Shown here piece by piece: positions 1-9,900 of a DNA stretch of 36,268 nucleotides. Location: the NCBI GenBank assembly GCA_028281865.1, contig JANQJB010000098.1, positions 1 to 36,268 of the forward strand, written 5' to 3'. Positions within the stretch are counted from its first letter, which is position 1; the number at the start of each line of letters is the position of its first letter. The position numbers and the translations under genes are program-made. The DNA is from Marinagarivorans sp. (lineage in GTDB: Bacteria; Pseudomonadota; Gammaproteobacteria; Pseudomonadales; Cellvibrionaceae). Under the pieces are notes generated by a model that had not been told where the DNA came from, searched no databases, and saw only the letters and a list, made by a program, of their open reading frames with translations.

Positions 1-704
1 TTGGGATGTTTGCAAGTGACTGCAACACCGAGGCCATCGTGCAAAAATTGCGGCTTCCCGAAGGAACTCGCACAATCTGGCAAATTTTGGAAGACAAAAT
101 TTGGGAGCGCGAATGGATGAACCACTTTTCGCCGCTGAAATGCGGCGAAAAATTGTGGATTTGTCCCAGTTGGACACCGCCTCCAGAACCCGAATCCGTG
201 AATATAATGCTCGACCCTGGCCTCGCCTTTGGCAGCGGCACCCATCCGACAACATTTCTTTGTTTAAATTGGCTGTCCAAGCAGAACTTAAGTGCAAAGT
301 CCATTGTCGACTATGGTTGTGGGTCGGGTATTCTCGCGATCGCTTGCCTTCTACTCGGTGCAAAACAGGCCACTTGTGTCGATATTGACCCCCAGGCCTT
401 GATCGCAACCCGCGAAAACCTTAAAAACAATGGATTAGAACACGCGGACGTCGAGCTGTATCTGCCAGAAGAATTCAACCCTCTACAGGCAGACTTTGTT
501 GTTGCCAATATTCTTGCGGCTCCATTAATAGAGCTTGCGCCACAAATTGCAGCTTCGGTAAAACCGAATGGAAAACTTTGCCTCTCGGGAATATTGGCAA
601 CTCAAGCGGAAATGGTCTGTTCTGCTTATGCCAATGATTTTATTTTCGAACCAGTACTCATCCGCGAAGAATGGGCCTGCTTGACCGCAAGCAAGCACCC
701 ATAG
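1..704 (+). CDS. prmA: Ribosomal protein L11 methyltransferase, 5'-truncated by window edge
   Basis: PrmA trimethylates ribosomal protein L11 using S-adenosylmethionine in the cytoplasm. The reading frame is open from the first bases and has no start in the window. About 60 N-terminal residues are missing compared with the usual ~293. The visible part has the family segment DKIWEREWMNHF, the MLDPGLAFGSGTHPTT signature, the SAM-binding glycine loop DYGCGSGILAIA, the acidic residues VDIDPQA, and the catalytic-region motif VVANILAAPLIELAP. The frame ends at TAG 702-704. The following genes (DUF3426 protein, dusB, fis, purH, purD) match the order seen in Pseudomonas, which supports the call. The methionine at position 6 is internal and not the true start. 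Confidence 0.95.
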   Translation, partial: GMFASDCNTEAIVQKLRLPEGTRTIWQILEDKIWEREWMNHFSPLKCGEKLWICPSWTPPPEPESVNIMLDPGLAFGSGTHPTTFLCLNWLSKQNLSAKSIVDYGCGSGILAIACLLLGAKQATCVDIDPQALIATRENLKNNGLEHADVELYLPEEFNPLQADFVVANILAAPLIELAPQIAASVKPNGKLCLSGILATQAEMVCSAYANDFIFEPVLIREEWACLTASKHP

Positions 705-1035
705 AAAATAACCAAACACAAAAACTGAACCAAAATCAAGAAGCTAGCTTATACTTTGAATTTTGCTTTAGCAGATTTTAAATCTAGATATTGATACTAA
801 AAAGTTTGCGGCCTTGAAAAAACTTCTGCCACTCAAATTCGGCTGGAGAAAGATTTAAGAGAAGTAGTTTTTCGGCAAAATAGGTGTTCGACCTATTCGC
901 CCAAATGACTATTGGCTCAGCAAAAAAGTTTAGTTTGATAGCTTGTTTGGTTTATTGATTTAGCTGGTATTTTGGCCTAGTTGTTTTGATGTTTTCTGTT
1001 AAAACAACTAGCAAGTTAAAAGGTCCGTCGCCGAT
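705..1035. other. AT-rich intergenic region with an 11-bp inverted repeat
   Basis: This 331-bp stretch between prmA and the DUF3426 gene has no convincing ORF and no hairpin with a T-run that would end prmA. Its one clear structure is the inverted repeat at 977-1011, listed separately. A promoter for the downstream gene probably lies here, but I could not pick a convincing -35/-10 pair. Confidence 0.5.
977..1011. repeat. 11-bp perfect inverted repeat upstream of the DUF3426 gene
   Basis: CTAGTTGTTTT (977-987) is the exact reverse complement of AAAACAACTAG (1001-1011), with a 13-nt spacer. It ends 24 bp before the ATG at 1036. It could be an operator or a leader hairpin. It lacks a following T-run and so is not a typical terminator. 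Confidence 0.5.
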
Positions 1036-2046
1036 ATGGCCGAAATGATTACTCAATGCCCTAAGTGCTCGACTGCATTTCATGTTACAGAAGCACTTTT
1101 GAGTTCTGCGAAGGGTGCGGTTCGCTGCGGTACTTGCCTCACAGTATTCAATGGTCGCGCGCACCTACAGCACCAAGAAGAAGAGCTCGTGGAAATCGAT
1201 ATCAGCGAATACGAGGCCGCTGAGCGCAAGAAGCCTAAGTCGAAGACTAAGAAAAAAGACTATTCCAAAGATGCTGTCATCACACCCAAATCCGACGATC
1301 ACGAAGTTGAAGAAGTTTCTGATGACGAATCTTGGGTACTCGATCTTCTCGCAGAAGAGGGCCATGAGCCAAGCCAAATCGGTCTAGTGCCCAAGCAAGA
1401 AAAGGACGAAGAGTTAACTAATAAAGAAAGCACACAAGGAGAAAAAAATGCGCCCAAGAAGGAAAGTAAAGATAAAACAGAAGATGCGCAATCGGCGGCA
1501 ACACAGCTGATTCAAACGCTTGAACCCGAACCTGTCGAAGTTGAATTTCGGGGCAAACGGGGCTTTTTCAGCAGCAAAATTGTGTGGTCAATTTTAGCAT
1601 TCGTAGGCCTATTTGCCCTTTTGGGGCAAATCGCGTGGCTCAAATATCCAGAGCTAAATAAATACGAGCCCTATCGCAGTTTCTACGGTTTCGCATGCGG
1701 ATATATCGGTTGCGTCCTACCCGAACAAATTGATCGGGAAAAAATTGATATAGTCGAATTATCAGTTCAGTCGCACCCCGACCCTGAAAAGCCCAACGCC
1801 CTGCTCGTAGATGCATCTCTTATAAATAAAGCACCGTTCGAGCAAAGTTTTCCCGACCTGCGACTCTCATTTAACAAAACCAATGGAGAATTTCTTACCG
1901 AGCGCACGTTTTCCCCAGAAGAGTATCTAGGCAGTGATTTGGAAGGCGTAAGTGTGATGCCAACAAATACTAAGGTACACATCGAACTCGAACTTCAAGA
2001 TCCAGGAGAGGTAGCTTCGGGATATAAAGTAGATATCGTGCGTTAG
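1036..2046 (+). CDS. Zinc-ribbon and DUF3426 domain membrane protein
   Basis: The 336-residue protein starts with a zinc ribbon of the MJ0042 type: Cys pairs in QCPKC (about residues 8-11) and RCGTC (about 31-34). A long charged Lys/Glu-rich linker of low complexity follows (about 50-175). One transmembrane segment (IVWSILAFVGLFALLGQIAWL, split here as two parts: IVWSILAFVGLF and ALLGQIAWL) sits near residue 185. The C-terminal ~130 residues match the DUF3426 domain, which ends in a beta-rich region typical of this family. The gene usually lies between prmA and dusB in gammaproteobacteria, as here. Its function is unknown; a cytoplasmic metal-binding head with a periplasmic domain is the likely topology. 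ATG 1036 is preceded by AAAAGG about 12 nt upstream; ATG 1045 is an alternative start. Confidence 0.88.
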   Translation: MAEMITQCPKCSTAFHVTEALLSSAKGAVRCGTCLTVFNGRAHLQHQEEELVEIDISEYEAAERKKPKSKTKKKDYSKDAVITPKSDDHEVEEVSDDESWVLDLLAEEGHEPSQIGLVPKQEKDEELTNKESTQGEKNAPKKESKDKTEDAQSAATQLIQTLEPEPVEVEFRGKRGFFSSKIVWSILAFVGLFALLGQIAWLKYPELNKYEPYRSFYGFACGYIGCVLPEQIDREKIDIVELSVQSHPDPEKPNALLVDASLINKAPFEQSFPDLRLSFNKTNGEFLTERTFSPEEYLGSDLEGVSVMPTNTKVHIELELQDPGEVASGYKVDIVR

Positions 2047-2465
2047 TCATTTTTGATACTTAAACTCCTTTTTCTCAGATATGTGACAGCCTCGAAGCGT
2101 TTCCAGGCAAGCTCCTATTTACCCGACACTCTGATAGATCAGGAAGATATATTTGTATGCCCAGTCATAGGTTCCAAAACTCGCTTCCCTTATTCATCCT
2201 TCCTAATTAAAGCAATACTCATAGAAATCGTAAGGAATAGTTTATCTCGCTACGATATCGTTCGTTTTGCGCAACAATCGAACTTTTAATACAGTACTTG
2301 ATTCGAATTTAATCAATCTGATCAAATAATGCATTCCCAAAAGGTATTCTTGGGAGTATGATAGCGCGCAATAAATAACCTGCGGCACCAGCATTTATAA
2401 TACAAATAAATATATAATAGTGCTGAGGTATAAAAGCCGCGCAAACGCAAATTAAGCGAAAAATC
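2047..2465. other. Intergenic region before dusB-fis
   Basis: This 419-bp gap holds no credible gene. One open frame (2053-2289) needs a TTG start and shows no recognisable family. The region holds a candidate promoter for dusB-fis (2334-2362), overlapping a 6-bp inverted repeat TCCCAA/TTGGGA (2335-2340 and 2350-2355). The strong upstream regulation expected of a fis operon would reside here. Confidence 0.5.
2334..2362 (+). promoter_or_regulatory. Candidate sigma70 promoter of dusB-fis with GC-rich discriminator
   Basis: TTCCCA (2334-2339), a 17-bp spacer and TATGAT (2357-2362) resemble a sigma70 promoter. The bases right after the -10 are AGCGCGC, a GC-rich discriminator. Such discriminators are a known hallmark of stringently controlled promoters, including the E. 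coli fis promoter. The transcription start would be near 2369. This is assigned by eye only. Confidence 0.35.
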
Positions 2466-3473
2466 TTGTTTGACATTGGGCCCTATCAGATCAAAAGTCG
2501 CGTCGTTCTAGCTCCAATGGCTGGAATCACCGACCTTCCATTTCGCAATATCTGCCGAGATTTTGGTGCAGGGCTTGCTACCAGCGAGATGCTGACGTCA
2601 ATTACATCACTTTGGCACTCAAAGAAAAGTCAGTCGCGCTTGAAGCTTGTCGGCGAAAACGGAATCCGAGCATTGCAAATCGCCGGTAGCTGTCCAAACC
2701 AAATGGCGGAGGCAGCCAAACAAGCCGAGGCCTGCGGCGCCCAAATTGTCGATATAAATATGGGGTGCCCCGCTAAAAAGGTCTGTAATAAGGCGGCTGG
2801 CTCCGCGCTGTTGCGAGACGAATCCCTGGTGACTGATATTGTTAGCGCAGTTGTGCAGGCTGTCGATGTTCCTGTAACCCTCAAAATTCGCACAGGGTGG
2901 GACCCAGAACAAAAAAATGCGACGCGCATCGCCCGCATCGCTGAGGCTGAAGGCATAAAATGCCTTACTATTCACGGTCGCACGCGCGCCTGCCGTTTTA
3001 AAGGCGAAGCAGAGTACGACACGATCGCTGAGGTTACGCAAAGGGTTGCGATTCCGGTGATTGCTAATGGCGATATTGACAATCCGGACAAGGCCTGTGA
3101 TGTACTTTCCAAAACTGGGGCCGCAGCAGTCATGTTGGGGCGTAGCGCACGCGGCAGACCTTGGATTTTTCGTGAAATTAGCAACGCATTGACTGGGAAA
3201 AATTCGACAAGACCCATTGAGTTACGCGAAATTTTTAGTACTATCACTACCCACCTAAACGCACTCTATGATCATTACGGGGAGCAATTAGGGGCTCGAA
3301 TTGCCAGGAAACATATCGCCTGGTATCTCGCGAACCCCCAATTGGAATGTCATAGAAATCAAGCCCAACAAGTGCGTCAGGTGTGCAATAGCGTTACCAC
3401 AAAAAAAGAACAACTAACCGCCATTCAAGGCTTTTACCAATGGCATAGCCAATTAGAGGACCAAGTAGCATGA
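2466..3473 (+). CDS. dusB: tRNA-dihydrouridine synthase B
   Basis: DusB reduces specific uridines in the tRNA D-loop to dihydrouridine, using FMN and NADPH. The 335-residue protein matches the family end to end. It has [13 protein letters not shown] near the N-terminus, the catalytic cysteine in [14 protein letters not shown], the FMN/phosphate region KIRTGW and [15 protein letters not shown], and [11 protein letters not shown]. The start is TTG 2466 (protein [20 protein letters not shown]), chosen because it gives the standard N-terminus and no ATG is available nearby. It overlaps fis by four bases (ATGA), the conserved dusB-fis arrangement, so the two genes are cotranscribed. Confidence 0.96.
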   Translation: MFDIGPYQIKSRVVLAPMAGITDLPFRNICRDFGAGLATSEMLTSITSLWHSKKSQSRLKLVGENGIRALQIAGSCPNQMAEAAKQAEACGAQIVDINMGCPAKKVCNKAAGSALLRDESLVTDIVSAVVQAVDVPVTLKIRTGWDPEQKNATRIARIAEAEGIKCLTIHGRTRACRFKGEAEYDTIAEVTQRVAIPVIANGDIDNPDKACDVLSKTGAAAVMLGRSARGRPWIFREISNALTGKNSTRPIELREIFSTITTHLNALYDHYGEQLGARIARKHIAWYLANPQLECHRNQAQQVRQVCNSVTTKKEQLTAIQGFYQWHSQLEDQVA

Positions 3474-3790
3474 ATACAGCAGATACTCTTCTGACTGAAC
3501 GACTCAAGGAAACAACAACGCAAACAGTTTCACCCACGCCTAACACGAGCTACCAGACTCAAGGTAAGTCTCTGCGTGACTACGTTGAACAAGCGGTAAA
3601 CAATTATTTCCAACACCTGGAAGGACAGGATGTCACAGACGTATACGATATGGTGCTTTCTGAGGTCGAAACACCATTATTAGAAGTTGTCATGAAATAT
3701 ACGCGCCACAATCAAACAAAAGCCGCTCAGGTACTTGGCTTAAACCGCGGTACCTTGCGAAAAAAACTTAAGCAGTACGGCTTGCTGTAA
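3470..3790 (+). CDS. fis: DNA-binding nucleoid protein Fis
   Basis: Fis is a small homodimeric nucleoid-associated protein that bends DNA and controls rRNA, tRNA and growth-rate-dependent genes. The 106-residue product ends in the typical helix-turn-helix: [20 protein letters not shown] followed by [15 protein letters not shown], nearly identical to known Fis. The N-terminal ~30 residues are less conserved and T/N/Q-rich, which is normal. It is translationally coupled to dusB through the overlapping ATGA, and a clear terminator lies 20 bp downstream. Confidence 0.97.
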   Translation: MNTADTLLTERLKETTTQTVSPTPNTSYQTQGKSLRDYVEQAVNNYFQHLEGQDVTDVYDMVLSEVETPLLEVVMKYTRHNQTKAAQVLGLNRGTLRKKLKQYGLL

Positions 3791-3809
3791 TAAGGTCCAG
3801 GTTCATATC

Positions 3810-3841
3810 AAGGCCGGTTTTCGGCCTTGTTCTCGTTTTTC
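3810..3841 (+). terminator. Rho-independent terminator after fis
   Basis: AAGGCCG (3810-3816), loop GTTTT and CGGCCTT (3822-3828) form a perfect 7-bp stem, followed by a T-rich tract ending in TTTTT at 3836-3840. It lies 20 bp after the fis stop. Confidence 0.8.
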
Positions 3842-4052
3842 TTAAATTTTCAGCACGTACAATTAAACGTACGTTGTTGTTTATTTGCTTTCAGCTTCAA
3901 ATCGACCCATTAAGCACATGCTGATAAGCACTTCACGGTAGTGGGTTGCGCAGAAAGACGCAGTAAACAGCGTATTTGCTCACGTAAATCACGTTAATCC
4001 GCTAAAACACAAAACTATCTCTTCAATGTTCAGACAGGAATAGACATATACC

Positions 4053-5630
4053 ATGGTCGATTCAAACGCTATCACCATCAAACGCGCTTTAATTAGCGTC
4101 TCCGATAAAACCGGCATCATTGAGCTTGCTCAGGCATTGCAAGCACATCAAATTGAAATTCTTTCTACAGGTGGCACTTATCGCCTATTAAAAGAGAACG
4201 GCATTGAAGTTGTCGAAGTAAGCCAGTACACCCAATTTCCCGAGATGATGGATGGACGTGTCAAAACTTTGCATCCAAAAATACACGGCGGCATTCTGGC
4301 TCGCCGCGGGACAGATGATGAGGTTATGAATACTCATGGCATCAATGCTATCGATTTGGTGGTTGTTAACCTTTATCCCTTTGAACAGACCGTCGCAAAC
4401 CCTGAAGCTAACTTTGAAGACGAAATCGAAAACATCGATATTGGCGGACCGACAATGGTTCGTTCGTCTGCAAAAAACTTCAAATATGTGAGCATAGTGG
4501 TCAACCCAGCCAACTATGTTCGTATTGTCGATGAACTGGAAGCGAATGGCGGTGCGATAAGCTACGCCGCCAGGCTCGACTTCGCAGCGGAAGCATTCGC
4601 CCACACCGCCGCTTACGACGGCGCAATCGCTAATCATCTGGGCAAAAAAATAGCGCCCGGATCCGCCGATTTTCCGCGCACGTTTGACCGGCAATATACT
4701 AAAACACAAGAGATGCGCTATGGTGAAAACCCCCATCAAAAAGCAGCGTTTTATCGCGAGAACAACCCCGCTCCGGACAGCATTGCTGCTGCGCTTCAAA
4801 TTCAAGGAAAAGAACTTTCGTTTAACAACGTAGCGGACACAGACGCTGCACTTGAAACAGTTAAGTTATTCTCAGATCCAGCCTGCGTTATCGTCAAACA
4901 CGCCAACCCTTGCGGTGTTGCAGAGGGAGGAACCTTGTTAACTGCCTACCAAAAAGCGTTTGCAACAGACCCTGAATCAGCATTTGGGGGCATCATCGCG
5001 TTTAATCGTGAACTCGATGCAGCAACTGCAAAAGCCATTATCGATAAACAATTCGTTGAGGTTATTATCGCCCCTGGAGTTTGCGATGAAGCAAAAAGCA
5101 TTATCGCCGAGAAGAAAAATGTTCGCTTGCTGAGTTGTGGCGAATTAAACGGCTCACAACAAGCGCGTCTAGACCTGAAAAAGGTGAACGGCGGTTTACT
5201 TATCCAAGATCAAGATTTAAGCCTTGTGAGTGCCGACGCGTTAAATTTTGTATCAAAACGCCAGCCGAGTGACGACGAAATACAGGATATGTTGTTCGCG
5301 TGGAAAGTTGCCAAAATGGTTAAATCCAATGCCATTGTTTATGCCAAAGATAGCCAAACGATCGGCGTCGGCGCGGGACAAATGAGCCGTGTAAATTCTG
5401 CGCGTATAGCAGCCATTAAAGCCGACCACGCGGGCCTCGAAGTCAAGGGCGCGGCGATGGCTTCGGATGCGTTTTTTCCCTTCCGCGACGGCATCGATAA
5501 CGCAGCGTCGGTTGGCATAACGTCGATTATTCAACCGGGGGGCTCTATCCGTGATGAGGAAGTTATCGCCGCCGCTGACGAACACAATATCGCAATGGCC
5601 TTTACCGGCATGCGGCATTTCCGCCACTAG
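4053..5630 (+). CDS. purH: Bifunctional AICAR transformylase / IMP cyclohydrolase
   Basis: PurH carries out the last two steps of IMP synthesis: formylation of AICAR by 10-formyl-THF, then ring closure. The 525-residue length is standard. The N-terminal MGS-like cyclohydrolase domain shows [37 protein letters not shown] and DIGGPTMVR. The transformylase domain has [10 protein letters not shown], the active-site region KHANPCGVA (about residue 281), [18 protein letters not shown] and the C-terminal [13 protein letters not shown] and IIQPGGS motifs. ATG 4053 follows a weak AGGAA about 13 nt upstream. purD follows 17 bp later on the same strand, so they form an operon. I saw no convincing PurR operator in the 262-bp upstream gap. 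Confidence 0.98.
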   Translation: MVDSNAITIKRALISVSDKTGIIELAQALQAHQIEILSTGGTYRLLKENGIEVVEVSQYTQFPEMMDGRVKTLHPKIHGGILARRGTDDEVMNTHGINAIDLVVVNLYPFEQTVANPEANFEDEIENIDIGGPTMVRSSAKNFKYVSIVVNPANYVRIVDELEANGGAISYAARLDFAAEAFAHTAAYDGAIANHLGKKIAPGSADFPRTFDRQYTKTQEMRYGENPHQKAAFYRENNPAPDSIAAALQIQGKELSFNNVADTDAALETVKLFSDPACVIVKHANPCGVAEGGTLLTAYQKAFATDPESAFGGIIAFNRELDAATAKAIIDKQFVEVIIAPGVCDEAKSIIAEKKNVRLLSCGELNGSQQARLDLKKVNGGLLIQDQDLSLVSADALNFVSKRQPSDDEIQDMLFAWKVAKMVKSNAIVYAKDSQTIGVGAGQMSRVNSARIAAIKADHAGLEVKGAAMASDAFFPFRDGIDNAASVGITSIIQPGGSIRDEEVIAAADEHNIAMAFTGMRHFRH

Positions 5631-5647
5631 AAGATAAGGAGAAAAAA

Positions 5648-6946
5648 ATGAAAATACTAATTGTTGGCGGAGGCGGACGCGAACATGCTCTAGCCTGGAA
5701 AGCGGCGCAAAACAGCGAGGTTGAAACAGTTTATCTTGCACCGGGAAATGCAGGCTCTTTGCACGATAGCAAGCTTGAAAACATCGCTATTGATGTCATG
5801 GATTTTGCGGGTCTTGCCGATTTCGCTACCCAGCAAAAAATCGCCTTGACGATAATTGGCCCCGAAGCGCCTCTTGTGGAAGGCATTGTCGATTATTTCC
5901 AAACACGGGACCTAGCGTGCTTTGGCCCTAGCCAAAAAGCAGCTCAGTTGGAGGGTTCAAAAACCTTTACCAAGGACTTTTTGGCGCGTCACAACATTCC
6001 GACAGCAACATATAAGAGTTTTTCCGAAGTTGAACCCGCGCTGGCTTACCTACGCGAAAACGGTGCACCAATAGTGGTAAAAGCCGACGGGCTCGCTGCA
6101 GGCAAGGGCGTTATTGTGGCAGAAACATTAGCAGTGGCAGAAGATGCCGTACGCGATATGCTCTCGGGTAATGCCTTCGGAGAGGCAGGGTGCCGTGTTG
6201 TAATTGAAGAATTTTTACAGGGCGAGGAAGCGAGCTTCATCGTTATTGCCGACGGCGATACAGTTCTACCAATGGCGACTAGCCAGGACCACAAGCGCGC
6301 CGGCGATGGTGACACAGGCCCTAATACCGGAGGCATGGGCGCGTACTCGCCTGCGCCGGTTGTTACTGATAGCGTGTATCAAAGCATTATGGATCAAGTA
6401 ATTTTGCCGACCATCACGGGCATGAAGCAGGAGGGAAATCCCTATGTTGGCTTCCTTTATGCTGGCCTGATGATTGATAAAAACGGCCAACCTAAAGTCA
6501 TCGAATATAACTGCCGTTTTGGTGACCCGGAAACACAACCCATTATGTTGCGCTTGAAGAGTGACTTAACAGGCCTTTGCTCGGCGGCGATCAATAGCAG
6601 CTTAGCAAGGTGTTCGCCCCCTGTTTGGGACGAGCGCCCTGCACTCGGTGTTGTGATGGCTGCGGGCGGTTACCCAGGCCCCTACGAGAAAGGTTTGCCA
6701 ATCTCCGGGCTCGAATCTGTCGATACGTCTACAATCAAAGTATTTCATGCAGGAACAAAACTCGACGGTGAGGCAGTAATAACCAACGGTGGGCGTGTTT
6801 TATGTGTTACTGCACTTGGCAACGATGTAACTGAAGCGCAGCAAAATGCTTATGCTGGCACAGATAAAATTCACTGGCGCGATTGCTACCTGCGTCGGGA
6901 TATCGGCTATCGCGCTGTGGCGCGTGAACGCGAATATGACACTTAG
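5648..6946 (+). CDS. purD: Phosphoribosylamine-glycine ligase (GAR synthetase)
   Basis: PurD is an ATP-grasp enzyme joining phosphoribosylamine to glycine, the second step of purine synthesis. The 432-residue product begins MKILIVGGGGREHALAWK and carries the family motifs IIGPEAPLVEGIVD, KADGLAAGKGV (ATP-grasp), SQDHKRAGDGDTGPNTGGMG, and the metal-binding end EYNCRFGDPETQP. The start is supported by a strong AAGGAG ribosome binding site at 5635-5640. It lies 17 bp after purH. The next gene starts only 8 bp after the stop and may be cotranscribed. Confidence 0.98.
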   Translation: MKILIVGGGGREHALAWKAAQNSEVETVYLAPGNAGSLHDSKLENIAIDVMDFAGLADFATQQKIALTIIGPEAPLVEGIVDYFQTRDLACFGPSQKAAQLEGSKTFTKDFLARHNIPTATYKSFSEVEPALAYLRENGAPIVVKADGLAAGKGVIVAETLAVAEDAVRDMLSGNAFGEAGCRVVIEEFLQGEEASFIVIADGDTVLPMATSQDHKRAGDGDTGPNTGGMGAYSPAPVVTDSVYQSIMDQVILPTITGMKQEGNPYVGFLYAGLMIDKNGQPKVIEYNCRFGDPETQPIMLRLKSDLTGLCSAAINSSLARCSPPVWDERPALGVVMAAGGYPGPYEKGLPISGLESVDTSTIKVFHAGTKLDGEAVITNGGRVLCVTALGNDVTEAQQNAYAGTDKIHWRDCYLRRDIGYRAVAREREYDT

Positions 6947-6954
6947 ATAAAACC

Positions 6955-9900
6955 ATGAACAGAACGGAAAGACTGAATAAAATTTTTGCAGAAGTTGAAG
7001 CAGTCATTCTAAAACGGCAGCACCCAGTCACTGGCTTGCTACCGGCCAGCACGAGCATTAATTCACATGGTAACTACACCGATGCGTGGGTTCGCGATAA
7101 CGTTTACTCGATTCTTTCGGTTTGGGCTCTTTGCCTAGCTTACCGCCGCTTAGGCGAAACAGAGCGCAGCGACCAGTTAGAACAAGCGACAGTGAAACTC
7201 ATGCGCAGCTTGTTGCTGTCGATGATGCGACAAGCGCATAAAGTTGAGGCGTTCAAACATTCACTCAACCCACTAGACGCGCTGCACGCTAAATACGACA
7301 CGGCGACCGGCCTGCCCGTCGTTGCTGATGACGCGTGGGGGCATTTGCAAATTGACGCAACTTCACTTTATCTGTTGATGATTGCGCAAATGAGCGGTTC
7401 GGGCATTCGCATCATTCGCACCTTTGGCGAAGTCGATTTTATTCAAAATTTAATTTATTACATCGGCAGTGCCTATCGCACACATGACTTCGGCATATGG
7501 GAACGCGGTAATAAAATTAATAACGGCAAAACGGAGATTAATGCCAGTTCCGTCGGCATGGCAAAGGCCGCTTTGCAAGCACTCGACGGTTTTAATTTAT
7601 TCGGTATCGGCGCAACGAAGCGCGCCGAAGTTCACACCGTGGCCGATTCAATTTCTCTAGCTCGCAATACTCTCGCGTCGCTTTTACCGCGCGAATCATT
7701 ATCAAAAGAAGTCGACAGCGCCCTACTTAGCGTGATCGGTTTTCCAGCATTTGCTGTCGGTGACCCTGAGTTAGTCAAAAAAACACGCGATGAAATACTG
7801 AATAAACTCGGCGGTGACTACGGCTGCAAACGATTTTTGTGGGATGGTCATCAAACCGTTTTAGAAGAGAGCTCCCGTATTCACTACGAACATTCTGAAC
7901 TTGTTAATTTTGAGCATATCGAGTCCGAATGGCCACTGTTTTTTGCCTATCTCTACGTGCAAGCTCTTTTTGAAGAAAACCGCGAAGAAGCGGAGCAATA
8001 CCGCAAAAAACTTGAATCATTAATGGTAGAAGTTGACGGTTATGGTCTGCTACCGGAGTTATATTATTTAGAAAAAGAAAATGTCGGGGCGGAGAAGGAG
8101 AATCCTCGCACGCAAGAGCGGGTACCCAATGAAAACATCCCGCTTGTTTGGGCACAAAGCCTATATATTACCGGTGTTTTGCTTGATGAAGGTTTTATCG
8201 AACCCAAAGACCTGGACCCAGTTTGTTTGCGTCGGCGCTCGCGACGCCACACAAAAACACAAATTGCACTTGTGGTTTTGGCAGAAAACGATGTGATCAA
8301 AGAATCACTTGCGCAACGCGGCATCATTGCCGAATCGTTAAGTGATATAAACCCGATTCATGTCGTATCGGCACCCACTATCGTAAAGACTTATGCACAT
8401 GTAGGTGAGAACGAAGCGCTGGGTTTGACCGGCCGGCCAACAAGGCGTTTGCAAAGTCTCGCGACGTCGCAAACCTATCATGTCCAAAATAAGAAATGCC
8501 TATGCCTTTCGTGGCTGCAAAGCGAACAGCACAATTATCGCAGTTTCGACGCCCATTTAGTGACAATTTATTTTGAGCGCGAAATCAAACATATCAAAAA
8601 CCACTGGCTCAACAACGAAGTCGCCGTCTTTACTTGGATGGTTGACCAGCAGTTTTGCGAGACGCCTGAAGTGGACTCATTTTTCGATGCACTACGCGAT
8701 TTGCAGCTGCGTAAAAATGTTGAATACATTGGTTATGCGTCGGCCGCACTCGCCTACCGAGCCTCACGCGTCAACCACCTAAACGGCACAAACTTAGCAA
8801 TAAGCACATATAAGACACGCGTGCGTTTTGATGAAGAACACGTTGCCCAAGTCGATAAAGCCCGCTTATTTCAAGAAGCTCAAGATCTCTGCTGCAGCCT
8901 TAGCGAAATTGGCGATACCGCTGCTTATCGTTCGCTTTTGAGTTTTATTGAAGCTCATCCGCTGGATAGCAATATCGGCGAAGACGGCTACGAGTGCACA
9001 ACGCGACAGTTTATTGAGCTTATTTATTTCAAAGCCAAAATTCTGAACTACTGGACGCTTGCTCGCTATTGCTTTGTATCCCTTGAGCAAGTTAACCACG
9101 ATCTAAGCGACGCACTTTCACTACTGGTCGCCCGACATTTGACCGTTACCATCGGCCACATTCGCGAGCGACGTGTTGTTTTCCGGCACCCAGCAGGCAT
9201 CGATTATATTCACGAACAGGTCATTCACGCGACGGATCATCCACTTGAACGGGCGCTAACTGAAGAGATTTTATGCCTGGTCGGCTATCTGATGCGTACC
9301 TCACCCGACTTATTTACGGGTATTCGTTCGATTCAAATAAGTAGCCTTATGCTGCTCTGCCAAAACGAAATAAAATCTGTTGACGATCGTGCCCTGTTTG
9401 AAAAAGTCGCTTGTTTGGCCCCCTCTACACTGCTTGAGCGCATCGAAGCAATTTTTATCTCTCAGCGACGTTCGTTCTCGAGCGGAATCACCTCGGACTT
9501 TTCCGCAGGCGAGAAAAGCGCCTCATCATGTTCGCAGGACACTTATCTAGCCGTAGACACAGATTGGTTTCAGTGGCGGCTTGAAAGAGGGCTTATCACT
9601 CACCTAGGCGATGAGTTTCTAGAAGATATTTGGCGCAGCCTGGAACAGGCAAAAACACTCATTTTTGGAGACAAAGGCAGCCGAGAATTTGAATTGGATT
9701 GTGAATTAGCGCGTCGGTCAATGACCCCAGGCGAGGCTAATTTCGCCCGATTGCTCGACAAATGCACCCATCATTTGCACCCACCATATTATAAAAGCGC
9801 CGTACTAGAGGTGCTTTATGCGTTTACCAAACTCTGCAGTGAGGACAAAGACCGGCGCTTTGAAGAACCTATCGTGCTTTATCAAGTTTTAGAAAACGCA

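Noticed and set aside
2053-2289. Plus-strand 78-residue ORF after the DUF3426 gene
   Set aside because: Needs a TTG start, has no ribosome binding site, and lies in a promoter-bearing gap.
3842-4052. PurR operator upstream of purH
   Set aside because: Sequences such as ACGCAGTAAACAGCGT give only a weak resemblance to the PurR consensus; the inverted repeat ACGTAC/GTACGT (3855-3874) does not match it either.
4188-4805. 205-residue minus-strand ORF inside purH
   Set aside because: Antisense shadow of purH, whose sequence is fully conserved in the sense frame.
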